DNA of 64,000 nt. Source: Streptomyces microflavus. Its GTDB lineage: Bacteria; Actinomycetota; Actinomycetes; Streptomycetales; Streptomycetaceae. How positions within the stretch are numbered: position 1 is the stretch's first letter; the number at the start of each line of letters is the position of its first letter. This document shows positions 52,365-59,852 of this stretch, in pieces. A program made the translations under genes and the position numbers. Below the pieces are notes generated by a model. The model was not told where the DNA came from. It ran no database searches and saw only the letters and a list, made by a program, of their open reading frames with translations. Location: NCBI RefSeq assembly GCF_014650075.1, contig NZ_BMUG01000007.1, positions 1 through 64,000 of the forward strand, given 5' to 3'.

Positions 52365-52568
52365 GTGAGGTACGTGGAAATTCAGTGGCGCAAGTCCTCG
52401 AAGTCGTCAGGGGCCGAGGGCAACGCCTGCCTGGAGCTTGCCGAGTACGGCGGCGAGATCCTGCTGCGCGAGAGTGACAACCCCGATGTGGTCGTCCACA
52501 CGACGCGGGCCAAGCTCCGGGCGTTCCTCGGAGGAGCGAAGGAAGGCGAGTTCGACGACTTCGCCTGA
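52365..52568 (+). CDS. DUF397 protein
   Basis: 67 residues from GTG 52365 (GTG 52374 possible). The complete DUF397 pattern is present: WRKSSKSSGAEGNACLELAE, ILLRESDNPDVVVHTTRAKLRAFLGGAK. It pairs with the preceding XRE regulator and may antagonise it. Closed by the terminator at 52589-52620. Confidence 0.93.
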   Translation: MRYVEIQWRKSSKSSGAEGNACLELAEYGGEILLRESDNPDVVVHTTRAKLRAFLGGAKEGEFDDFA

Positions 52569-52588
52569 GTCTTCGTGATCCGGTAGTG

Positions 52589-52620
52589 AGTGGCCCCCGT
52601 CGGCGCAGGCGGGGGCCACT
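52589..52620 (+). terminator. Terminator after DUF397 gene
   Basis: Perfect 11-bp stem AGTGGCCCCCG / CGGGGGCCACT with a 10-nt loop, followed by TGTCATTC. Confidence 0.82.
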
Positions 52621-52855
52621 TGTCATTCGTATCACTTGTTTATACGCGCAGAATCACTCGTTAGACGTCAAACACTTGATACGGGTGCGCCCGGCGCGCT
52701 AGCTTCCTGATGTGTCGCCCCGTCACGAGGCGGCCAACTCCCCTGTCGTCTGCGCCCGTTGGGGGAGCCGTGTGCCAGGGCGCCCCCGACCCGCAGCTCG
52801 TCACGCCGGCCGCGGGCAGGGGGCGTCCCTGGTGTCCCTGCCAGGAGGCCGCGCC

Positions 52856-53272
52856 ATGCTCGACCACGTCCCCGAACCCGCCAACTCACCTTCGTACGCC
52901 TACCGGTGCGAGCGGTCCACCTACGCATCGGAGGATCGCGACGAGCCCGACTGCTTCGCGCGGTACTCCGCCACCACACCCGAACTGGCGATCCAGCGGC
53001 TCCGGGACGAGGCGCGGATCCTGCTCGCCGGGTTACCGGAGGCGGAGCGCCCGGTGCTGGGATGGGCCGAGGGGGTGGGCTGCGTACGGGCCCTCGGTGC
53101 CCTGCACGGGGGGCGTACCTGCGGGTTCTCGTTGCGGCACGGGGACGGGTGGAGCGAATGGGTCGTGCGGCCCGTCTCCAGGGGCTCCGCCGATCCGGCG
53201 GGTGCAACGGCCGTGTCGTTCACGGAAGCCGTGCCGTGCGGTGTGTGCGCGCTCTGTGCGCAGGGTGCTTGA
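52856..53272 (+). CDS. Hypothetical Cys-rich-ended protein with a TTA codon
   Basis: 138 residues from ATG 52856 (CCAGGAGG upstream). It contains YRCERSTYASEDRDEPDCFARY near the start, a helix (ELAIQRLRDEARILLAGLPEAERPVLGWAEG) and a C-terminal CGVCALC motif that could coordinate metal. TTA at 53033-53035 encodes Leu60, predicting bldA-dependent translation. No family recognised. Starts at 52712 or earlier are less likely. Confidence 0.68.
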   Translation: MLDHVPEPANSPSYAYRCERSTYASEDRDEPDCFARYSATTPELAIQRLRDEARILLAGLPEAERPVLGWAEGVGCVRALGALHGGRTCGFSLRHGDGWSEWVVRPVSRGSADPAGATAVSFTEAVPCGVCALCAQGA

Positions 53273-53331
53273 GGCGGGCCGTGCCGCGTGTGGTGCTCGC
53301 CCGGGGCCCCGTTCCGCGACAGGGTGAGGTC

Positions 53332-53673
53332 ATGAGCAACGAGACACAGTCGGGCACCGAGAACAACCTCAAGACGGTCATCCATGTCGAGGACGTGGAG
53401 CCCCGCGAAGTGGCCCCCGGCATCCTGCGCCGCAAGCTGCCCGCCACCGACTACGCCCGAGGCTGGCTGATCGACTTCGCCGCCGGTACCGAGTGGCCCG
53501 AGGTCGATCAACACCCCACCGAGGAGCGGTACTTCGTCATCAGCGGCGAGGTGATCGACGGCGGCGAGCGGCACGGGCCGGGGTCGTACGTCGTGTTCGC
53601 GCCGGGCAGTGAGCACCGGCCGCGTACCGAGACCGGGGCCCGGATGCTCGGCATCTCGATGATGAACGCCTGA
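53332..53673 (+). CDS. Cupin-domain protein
   Basis: 113 residues from ATG 53332 (GGGTGAGGT upstream). A single small cupin barrel with ERYFVISGEVIDGGERHGPGSYVVFAPGSEHRP, i.e. a partial cupin motif 1 and motif 2 with two His residues as possible metal ligands. Enzyme or sensor; function not assigned. Convergent with the MerR gene. Confidence 0.88.
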   Translation: MSNETQSGTENNLKTVIHVEDVEPREVAPGILRRKLPATDYARGWLIDFAAGTEWPEVDQHPTEERYFVISGEVIDGGERHGPGSYVVFAPGSEHRPRTETGARMLGISMMNA

Positions 53674-53694
53674 AGCAGGTGAACGCCTGAGCCG

Positions 53695-54072
53695 TCAGGC
53701 CGCCGTGGCCCGCCGCAGTGTCTTGCGGTGGGCCCGGTTCGTCGCCATCAGCACGTCGAGGGCGTCCCGGGTGCGGACCAGCTCCTCGATGTGGGCGGAG
53801 AGCCGTTCCCGCTCCTGCTCCATCCGTTCCATGGCGGCGTCGGAGGTCGTCTCGCTCGGGGCGTCCACGCAGGGCAGCAGTTCCGTGATGGTCCTGCTGG
53901 ACAGGCCGGCCGCGTAGAGCCGCTGGATGAAGCCGACCCGGTCGATGTCGGCGTCCCGGAAATGCCGCTGTCCGCTGGGGCTGCGCGTACTGGTGAGCAG
54001 GCGCTGCTCCTCGTAGTAGCGCAGGGACCGGACGCTGACGCCGGCCGCCTTCGCGAGTTCCCCGATGCGCAT
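53695..54072 (-). CDS. MerR-family regulator
   Basis: 125 residues. The N-terminal winged HTH (RIGELAKAAGVSVRSLRYYEEQRLLTSTRSPSGQRHF, about 2-38) is followed by a dimerising coiled coil (about 75-115). A single Cys (LLPCVDAP, about residue 68) could be a redox or electrophile sensor. Divergent from an old-yellow-enzyme gene, with the MerR-type promoter at 54115-54146 between them. Confidence 0.92.
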   Translation of the reverse strand: MRIGELAKAAGVSVRSLRYYEEQRLLTSTRSPSGQRHFRDADIDRVGFIQRLYAAGLSSRTITELLPCVDAPSETTSDAAMERMEQERERLSAHIEELVRTRDALDVLMATNRAHRKTLRRATAA

Positions 54073-54114
54073 GCGTCCGTCCTCTTCCGTCTTCGTCTTC
54101 GTCGCTCTTCGGGC

Positions 54115-54146
54115 TTGCCTCTGACATTGATGTCAGGTTTTAGCGT
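54115..54146 (+). promoter_or_regulatory. MerR-type promoter with 20-bp spacer and central palindrome
   Basis: -35 TTGCCT (54115-54120) and -10 TAGCGT (54141-54146) are separated by 20 bp. The spacer starts with the perfect palindrome CTGACAT-TG-ATGTCAG (54121-54136). Over-long spacers holding an inverted repeat are the hallmark of MerR-activated promoters. It faces the old-yellow-enzyme gene. Confidence 0.8.
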
Positions 54147-54196
54147 AGCCGCAGTGCCCGGTTCGCGGGCGCCACGGAACCAGGAGGACGTTCGGC

Positions 54197-55291
54197 ATGA
54201 CCCTGATCGACACCCACTCCGACACCCTGTTCACCGGCTACCGGCTCGGTGGTCTCACCCTCCCCAACCGGGTCGTGATGGCCCCCATGACCCGCGTCCG
54301 GGCCGCAGCCGAGGGCCTGGCGACGCCGTCGATGGCGACGTACTACGCCCAGCGGGCGACCGCCGGGCTCATCGTGAGTGAAGGCGTTCAGCCGAGTCTG
54401 ATCGGGCAGTCGAATCCGGGTACGCCGGGGCTGTACACCGATGAGCAGGTCGCCTCGTGGCGGCCGGTCACCGCCGCCGTGCACGCGAACGGGGGCCGGA
54501 TCTTCGCGCAGATCATGCACGGGGGGCGGGTCTCGCACCCCGACACGACCGGGCTGGTGCCGGTCGGGCCGTCCGCCGTGCCGGCGGTGGGGGAGGTCTT
54601 CACGCCGACCGGTCCCCAGGCCGCGCCGATGCCCCGCGCCCTGGACACCGCCGAGGTCCCCGAGCACGCCCAGTCGTACGCGGCGGCTGCCCGCCGGGCT
54701 GTCGACGCCGGGTTCGACGGGGTCGAACTGCACGGCGCGAACGGCTACTTGATCTCCCAGTTCCTCTCCTCCAACGCCAACCTGAGGACGGACCGTTACG
54801 GCGGGTCCATCGCCAACCGCGTACGGTTCGCGGTCGAGGCGGTGGAGGCGACCATCGACGCCGTGGGTGCGGCGCGGACCGGTATCCGGCTCTCGCCGGG
54901 CGGGACGTTCTGGGGCGTCGAGGAGAAGGACGTACCCGAGCTCTACGCCGTACTGCTGGGGGAGCTGGCGCGGCTGGAGCCCGCGTACGTGCACCTGGAG
55001 GCGACCGTCGAGGACGAGATCCTGGTGGCTCTGCGCCGGGCGTGGCCCGGGACCCTGGTCATGAACCCGGTGCTGCCGATGGGGGACCGGCGCGCCGAGC
55101 GTCCGGACGCGGACCGGTGGCTCGGGCTGGGGGCGGACCTGATCAGCTTCGGCCGGGCCTTCATCGCCAACCCCGACCTGGTCGAACGGCTGCGGGCCGG
55201 GCTGCCGCTGGCCGCGGAGGACTCGGCGACGTACTTCCAGGGGGGTGACGCAGGGTACGTCACGTATCCGGCGTACCAGCACGCGGGCTGA
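54197..55291 (+). CDS. Old yellow enzyme-family alkene reductase
   Basis: 364 residues from ATG 54197. FMN/active-site features of NemA-type OYEs: LPNRVVMAPMTRVRA at the start, IFAQIMHGGRVSHP, GVELHGANGYLISQFLSSNAN (His/Asn substrate pair), DRYGGSIANRVRFAVE, and LISFGRAFIANPDL for the phosphate site. It reduces activated C=C bonds of electrophiles or nitro compounds with NAD(P)H. Probably induced through the divergent MerR regulator. Confidence 0.95.
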   Translation: MTLIDTHSDTLFTGYRLGGLTLPNRVVMAPMTRVRAAAEGLATPSMATYYAQRATAGLIVSEGVQPSLIGQSNPGTPGLYTDEQVASWRPVTAAVHANGGRIFAQIMHGGRVSHPDTTGLVPVGPSAVPAVGEVFTPTGPQAAPMPRALDTAEVPEHAQSYAAAARRAVDAGFDGVELHGANGYLISQFLSSNANLRTDRYGGSIANRVRFAVEAVEATIDAVGAARTGIRLSPGGTFWGVEEKDVPELYAVLLGELARLEPAYVHLEATVEDEILVALRRAWPGTLVMNPVLPMGDRRAERPDADRWLGLGADLISFGRAFIANPDLVERLRAGLPLAAEDSATYFQGGDAGYVTYPAYQHAG

Positions 55292-55370
55292 GCCCGGCCG
55301 TCCGCCGGGGAGGCGGGAGGCGGGGGAAAAGGCGGTGCGGGCCGGGAGTGCGCTTGCCAGACTCGTGCGC

Positions 55371-55778
55371 ATGACGGAGAAGATCACTCGCATCAACCCC
55401 GAGCAGCTGCACGATACGCCCGGATATCACCACATCACCGTGGTGGAGGCCGGCCGCACGGCCTATCTGGCGGGGCAGTGCCCGATCGGCCCGGACGGTG
55501 ACGTCGTGCCCGGCTCCTACCTGGAACAGGCGGACCAGGTCGCCGCCAACGCGCTCGTCGCTCTGGCGGCGGTGAACGCCGGGCCGCACCACGTGGTGCG
55601 GTCGGTGATCTACGTGAAGAGCGACGACGGGCCGACCCTCGCGTCGGTGTGGGCCCGGCTCAACGCCTCCGCCCTCGGGCCGGCGTTCACCACCGCGAGC
55701 ACGCTGCTGGGCGTCGCGCAGCTGGGCTTTCCCGGGCAGCTCGTGGAGGTTGACCTCACGGCGGCGCTGCCGGACTGA
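55371..55778 (+). CDS. RidA/YjgF-family protein
   Basis: 135 residues from ATG 55371. Trimeric RidA fold indicators: YHHITVVEAGRTAYLAGQCPIGPDG, QADQVAANALVALAAVNAG, VVRSVIYVKSD and GVAQLGFPGQLVEVDLTAAL. The catalytic Arg of true RidA enamine deaminases (usually in the R-VEI segment near the C-terminus) is not evident, so it may be a non-deaminase Rid subgroup member. Confidence 0.9.
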   Translation: MTEKITRINPEQLHDTPGYHHITVVEAGRTAYLAGQCPIGPDGDVVPGSYLEQADQVAANALVALAAVNAGPHHVVRSVIYVKSDDGPTLASVWARLNASALGPAFTTASTLLGVAQLGFPGQLVEVDLTAALPD

Positions 55779-55859
55779 GGGGCCCGGCCCTCTTCCCGCC
55801 GTGACGTGCACCCGTCAGAATCCAAGGGCCTGCCCCCCACGGCCCTCGGAGGCGCTCCC

Positions 55860-56792
55860 ATGTCCACGCCCACGAACCACCCTGCTCCCTCAGGTCTCTT
55901 GAGCACGCGCAGAGGCTTCCTGGCCGGTGCGCTCGCCGTATCCGCCACGGCGATCGCCGGGGTCGCGCCTGCCGTCGCCGCCACCCGGGAACGGGAGCGG
56001 GCGGTCCGGGGGACGCAGGACTGGATGGGCGGCCTGCCCGACGGCACTGCTCTCCAGCGGCTGACGATCCCGGGTACGCACGACTCGGGCGCGCGGTTCG
56101 GCGGGCCGTGGTCGGAGTGCCAGAACACCACGATCGCGCAGCAGTTGGAGAGCGGGATCCGCTTCCTCGACGTGCGGTGCCGGATCACCGGGGGGTCGTT
56201 CGCGATCCATCACGGGGCCTCGTTCCAGAACATGATGTTCGGCGATGTCCTCGTGGCCTGCTGGAACTTCCTGGCCGCGCGGCCGAGCGAGACCGTGCTG
56301 ATGCGGGTGAAGCAGGAGTACTCCTCCGAGAGCGACGCGGCGTTCCGGGCGATCTTCGACGACTACCTCGACGCGCGGGGGTGGCGGTCGCTGTTCCGGC
56401 TGGACTCCACGCTGCCCACGCTGGGCGGGGCCCGGGGCAAGGTGGTGCTGCTGGCCGACAACGGCGGGCTGCCCGGGGTGCGGTACGGCGATTCGGCCGT
56501 CTTCGACATCCAGGACGACTACATGGCGGAGCCGTTCGCCAAGTACCCGAAGATCGAGGCCCAGTTCCGCAAGGCCGCCCAGCAGCCGGGCAAGTTCTTC
56601 ATGAACTACGTCTCCACCGCCGCCCTGATGCCGCCCCGCTGGAACGCCGACCGGCTCAACCCGCAGGTGCACTCGTTCCTGGAGCGGTCCGAGACCGCCG
56701 GGTGGACAGGGCTCGGCATCGTCCCGCTGGACTACCCGAACCAGCGGGGCGGGCTGGTGGAGTCGCTGATCCGGCACAACCCGGTGGGGTGA
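55860..56792 (+). CDS. Secreted phosphatidylinositol-specific phospholipase C-like protein
   Basis: 310 residues from ATG 55860 (CGGAGGCG upstream). A Tat-type signal with STRRGFLAGALAVSATAIAG is cut near AVAA. The PI-PLC X domain carries both catalytic histidines (IPGTHDSGARFG and FAIHHGASFQ), with LESGIRFLDVRC and ETVLMRVKQEY. Acts outside the cell on phosphoinositide-like or other phosphodiester lipids. Next downstream is another secreted phosphodiesterase-fold gene. Confidence 0.93.
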   Translation: MSTPTNHPAPSGLLSTRRGFLAGALAVSATAIAGVAPAVAATRERERAVRGTQDWMGGLPDGTALQRLTIPGTHDSGARFGGPWSECQNTTIAQQLESGIRFLDVRCRITGGSFAIHHGASFQNMMFGDVLVACWNFLAARPSETVLMRVKQEYSSESDAAFRAIFDDYLDARGWRSLFRLDSTLPTLGGARGKVVLLADNGGLPGVRYGDSAVFDIQDDYMAEPFAKYPKIEAQFRKAAQQPGKFFMNYVSTAALMPPRWNADRLNPQVHSFLERSETAGWTGLGIVPLDYPNQRGGLVESLIRHNPVG

Positions 56793-56817
56793 GGAGCGGT
56801 CGGATCGTAGGCTCATC

Positions 56818-56840
56818 CCTTACGTGATCATTTCGTAAGG
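56818..56840. promoter_or_regulatory. Inverted repeat before secreted nuclease gene
   Basis: CCTTACG-tgatcattt-CGTAAGG, 7-bp perfect arms, 12 nt before the start codon. It includes the upstream part of the ribosome-binding region (AAGGGGTGGGG). Candidate operator or leader hairpin. Confidence 0.55.
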
Positions 56841-56852
56841 GGTGGGGATGCC

Positions 56853-57803
56853 ATGAATGCCATGAACCTGTTCGGAATACTGAGAAGACCCGCCGGGGCG
56901 CTGATCGTCCTGGCTCTGCTGCTCGCCGCCGTGGCCGCGGTGCCGCCGGCCAAGGCGGTCGCCGCGGCCGATGCGGTCGCTGCGGCCGATGCGGTCGCTG
57001 CGGTCGCTGCGGAGCCGAAGAACCTCCAGGTCATGTCGTGGAACATGTGCGACGTTCCGCGCTGGGGCTGTACGGACACCGGCACGAGCGCCCAGAAGGC
57101 GGGCGTGGTCAAGATGCACGTCGACAACACCTGGGTGCACGCCGTTCTCCTCCAGGAGGTCTGCGAGAACACCCTCGCCACGCTGATGACCGAGCTCGGC
57201 CCGGGGTGGGGCAAGGCGTTCCACCCGTACCGCTGGTCGCAGAACGGCGTGAAGCACGACAGCCCGTGCGTGGAGGGGCAGCCCGAGCGGGCGGGCACCG
57301 CGATCATCGTCAAGGGCGGGATCCAGGACGCCAGTACGTACCCGACGACCCAGCCGTGGACGGGGCTCCAGGCACCGTTCCACTGCGCGACGGCCCCGTA
57401 CTGGGACAACATCCGGCTCTGCAACGTCCACGCCTCCTGGCTGGGCATCAACCCGGACCACCCCACCTGGGACTACCGGGACGACCAGTTCGCGGAGATC
57501 AAGGCGGTCGTCGACCAGTTCCCCCGTACGGTCTTCGGCGGTGACTTCAACGCGAAGTCGCCGGACGCGCCGAACAACGCCCACGCCTGGGTGTGGCCGC
57601 AGGGCCTCTACTCCCAGGGCCCGGGCACCGAGGGCTACCAGGAGTGCGACCAGACGGGGACGTCCCGCACCGGCCGCGCGACGCACGGTTCCGGGGTGAA
57701 GATCGACTACATCTTCAGCAGCGAGACCCGGCGCTGGTGCGCCGTCGCGGACTCGGTGTACTCGGACCACCACGTGATGATCGAGAGCGTGGCGGTCGGC
57801 TGA
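56853..57803 (+). CDS. Secreted endonuclease/exonuclease/phosphatase-family protein
   Basis: 316 residues from ATG 56853. The signal peptide (GALIVLALLLAAVAAVPPAKA) is followed by an Ala-Asp-Ala-Val repeat (about 35-52, encoded by a 15-21-bp DNA repeat near 56960-57010). The catalytic domain has VMSWNMCDVPRWGC, VLLQEVCEN, VFGGDFNAKSPD, VKIDYIF and SDHHVMIESV, the ordered metal and catalytic motifs (N, E, D-N, D-H) of the DNase I/CdtB/sphingomyelinase fold. It is a secreted DNase or phosphodiesterase. The terminator at 57822-57855 follows. Confidence 0.92.
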   Translation: MNAMNLFGILRRPAGALIVLALLLAAVAAVPPAKAVAAADAVAAADAVAAVAAEPKNLQVMSWNMCDVPRWGCTDTGTSAQKAGVVKMHVDNTWVHAVLLQEVCENTLATLMTELGPGWGKAFHPYRWSQNGVKHDSPCVEGQPERAGTAIIVKGGIQDASTYPTTQPWTGLQAPFHCATAPYWDNIRLCNVHASWLGINPDHPTWDYRDDQFAEIKAVVDQFPRTVFGGDFNAKSPDAPNNAHAWVWPQGLYSQGPGTEGYQECDQTGTSRTGRATHGSGVKIDYIFSSETRRWCAVADSVYSDHHVMIESVAVG

Positions 57804-57821
57804 CGGCCGGCTGACGCACGA

Positions 57822-57855
57822 GAGGGGCGGCGGAGCCATGGGCCCGCCGCCCCTC
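57822..57855 (+). terminator. Terminator after secreted nuclease gene
   Basis: Perfect 12-bp stem GAGGGGCGGCGG / CCGCCGCCCCTC with a 10-nt loop, followed by TTCGTCGT. It lies between convergent genes and may serve both. Confidence 0.82.
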
Positions 57856-57902
57856 TTCGTCGTACGTACCCCTGGGGCCTGTCCGGCCGACAGGGGGTGG
57901 GA

Positions 57903-58478
57903 TCACATGCCGCGATCGGGGCCGTGGAGGACGCGCATCTCGTCGGTCTCGGACACCGGCATGCTCTCCATGACAACCGGACCCGGGTAGAACACATCGG
58001 TCTCGGGCCCGAACATCGATTCGCCGATCAGGTAGCGGTACAGCCATTCGGCGTAGCCCATGCGGAATTCGAAGAAGTCCGGCTCGTTGCCGTCGCAGGC
58101 CAGCAGCGTCCAGCCTTCACCGTTCCGGTTGTGGACACCGAAGACGTACTCGCCACGGTCCGTACTGGAGAGGGGAACAAGACCGTCAGGACCGCCAAAC
58201 CGAATCTCTCCCTCGGGGCCTGGCAGCCTGCTCCGCCGAAAAGCGGTGACGGTGGACTGGATCCACGCCCCCAGGTTCCGTCGCTCCGTCGCGGGATGCT
58301 TGATGAAGAGGTGCTGGTTCAGGAGGAGCGGGCCGTAGAGGTCGATCAGCGTCTTGTATTCGCCGGGCAACTCCACACCGAGTTCGTTCTCGAGCCTCTG
58401 CCAGGCCGCCGGGTCCGCATGGCTGTTCCCGGACGGGCCCAGCATCGAGATGACCCTGTCCACGTAGTTCGGTGACAT
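57903..58478 (-). CDS. SUKH (SMI1/KNR4) family protein, copy A
   Basis: 191 residues from ATG 58478. The N-terminal SUKH pattern is WQRLENELGVELPGEYKTLIDLYGPLLLNQHLFIKHPATERRNLGAWI; then GEIRFGGPDGLVPLSSTDRGEYVF and FFEFRMGYAEWLYRYL. SUKH proteins are typically immunity proteins against polymorphic toxins. Strongly similar in layout to copy C (59186-59791). No toxin gene adjoins it. Confidence 0.9.
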   Translation of the reverse strand: MSPNYVDRVISMLGPSGNSHADPAAWQRLENELGVELPGEYKTLIDLYGPLLLNQHLFIKHPATERRNLGAWIQSTVTAFRRSRLPGPEGEIRFGGPDGLVPLSSTDRGEYVFGVHNRNGEGWTLLACDGNEPDFFEFRMGYAEWLYRYLIGESMFGPETDVFYPGPVVMESMPVSETDEMRVLHGPDRGM

Positions 58479-58560
58479 TCCTGATCTCCCGGGCTGGTGC
58501 TGCGCTGTCGACGTGCTGTTGGCAGGGTCCGTGCCCCCGCCGGACCGGGTCCGTGGCCCT

Positions 58561-59082
58561 TCAGATCAGCGGGGACCCTTCTGCCGACTGCCATCGTTGC
58601 AGGCCCCCGGGCCAGCCGGCAGGCAGTCCTCTGCCGCCTCTCAGGACCGCGGTGAGGAAGTCACCCACACCCCCCTTGAGCACGTCGATGCGCGGGCACT
58701 GCCGGAACGCCACCGCGACGGCCCATGCGCCCTCGTCGTCGATCGGAGGGACCAGCAGGCAGACGTCCCCGTTCCAGTCGTGGTACGCCCACGGGACCAA
58801 TCGGTCCCATACGAGTGCGAGTGCCGGGGAGTCGCGGTGATGGTCGTAGGCGTGGTGGAAGTGGTCCTGCTCCTCCTGCATGAAGGTGAGCAGGGGGTCG
58901 CCGCCCTGGGGGTGCGGCAGGAACAGGTGGCCCAGAAGCACGGCGTCGCCGTAGCCGTCCACCAGGGCCTTGTAGTCGCTCGGCAGTTCCGCCCCGACCC
59001 ATGCCTCGACCTCCTGCCAGGAGGCGGGAGCGGCGGGCCGGAACCGCTCCGCAGGGCCGAGGAGTGCGGAGAAGTCGGTCAT
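58561..59082 (-). CDS. SUKH (SMI1/KNR4) family protein, copy B
   Basis: 173 residues from ATG 59082. SUKH hallmarks: WQEVEAWVGAELPSDYKALVDGYGDAVLLGHLFLPHP and VWDRLVPWAYHDWNGDVCLLVP. More diverged than copies A and C, with a different C-terminal half. It sits between them on the same strand, 82 nt and 103 nt away. Likely immunity-type protein. Confidence 0.88.
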   Translation of the reverse strand: MTDFSALLGPAERFRPAAPASWQEVEAWVGAELPSDYKALVDGYGDAVLLGHLFLPHPQGGDPLLTFMQEEQDHFHHAYDHHRDSPALALVWDRLVPWAYHDWNGDVCLLVPPIDDEGAWAVAVAFRQCPRIDVLKGGVGDFLTAVLRGGRGLPAGWPGGLQRWQSAEGSPLI

Positions 59083-59185
59083 GCGCGCTCACTCCCCCAC
59101 TCCGGGCCGTCCGGCCGACGCTTCGGTGGCGGGATCATAACCTGGGCCGTCTCGTCGTTCGCCGAGCTTCCCGGTCAGCAGGCCC

Positions 59186-59791
59186 TCACCCGGAGCGCTC
59201 GGGGCCGAACCACACGGATTCGGTGTCCTGCGGTGTCATGGGCAGGCTCCTGAACTTGACCGGGCCCGGATGGAGGATGCCGCTGCCGGGGCCGACGGCG
59301 TCCTCCCCACTCACGTACTGGCGTAGCCATTCGGAGAACGGGATGGCCTGGCAGAAGAACTCCTCCTCCCCGTTCTCCGCGAAGATGAGCGGCTTGCCCG
59401 CGCCGTCCCGTGCGAGGAAGACGGTTTCGCCCCGGTCCGAGCCGAGGAGGGGGGTGAGCCCGTCCGGTGCTCCGAACCGCAGTTCGTCCGTGCCCAGAAC
59501 CGCCCGTGGATCTCCGTCGATCTCGTCGTCCCACTCCACCTCGGACCACGCCGTGACGGTCTCGCTGATCCAGCGCCGAAGGTTCCAGCATTCCGACGCC
59601 GGGTGATGGAGGTAGAGGTGCTCGTACAACTGGACCGGGGCGTAGGCGTCGACGATCGTCTTGTAGTCGTCGGGAAGCGCGAACCCAAGGTCGTCTTCGA
59701 GACCCCGCCAGGCATCGTCGGTTCCGCCGCGCTCGGTGACCGGCTCGCCCAGTATGTCCAGAACTGCCCTCAGGCTGCTCGTTGTTGTCAC
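59186..59791 (-). CDS. SUKH (SMI1/KNR4) family protein, copy C
   Basis: 201 residues from ATG 59791. WRGLEDDLGFALPDDYKTIVDAYAPVQLYEHLYLHHPASECWNLRRWI, then LRFGAPDGLTPLLGSDRGETVF and FFCQAIPFSEWLRQYVSGEDAVGPGSG. Shares with copy A both the HHPAxxxxNLxxWI block and the C-terminal GPxxxxxxPGPVxxxSMP/SLP ending. First of the three same-strand paralogues. Confidence 0.9.
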   Translation of the reverse strand: MTTTSSLRAVLDILGEPVTERGGTDDAWRGLEDDLGFALPDDYKTIVDAYAPVQLYEHLYLHHPASECWNLRRWISETVTAWSEVEWDDEIDGDPRAVLGTDELRFGAPDGLTPLLGSDRGETVFLARDGAGKPLIFAENGEEEFFCQAIPFSEWLRQYVSGEDAVGPGSGILHPGPVKFRSLPMTPQDTESVWFGPERSG

Positions 59792-59852
59792 GGCGCATCT
59801 CTCTTCGGGCCGGTGGCGCTGCCGGTCACCGTACCGGCTGTCCGGTTCTCAC

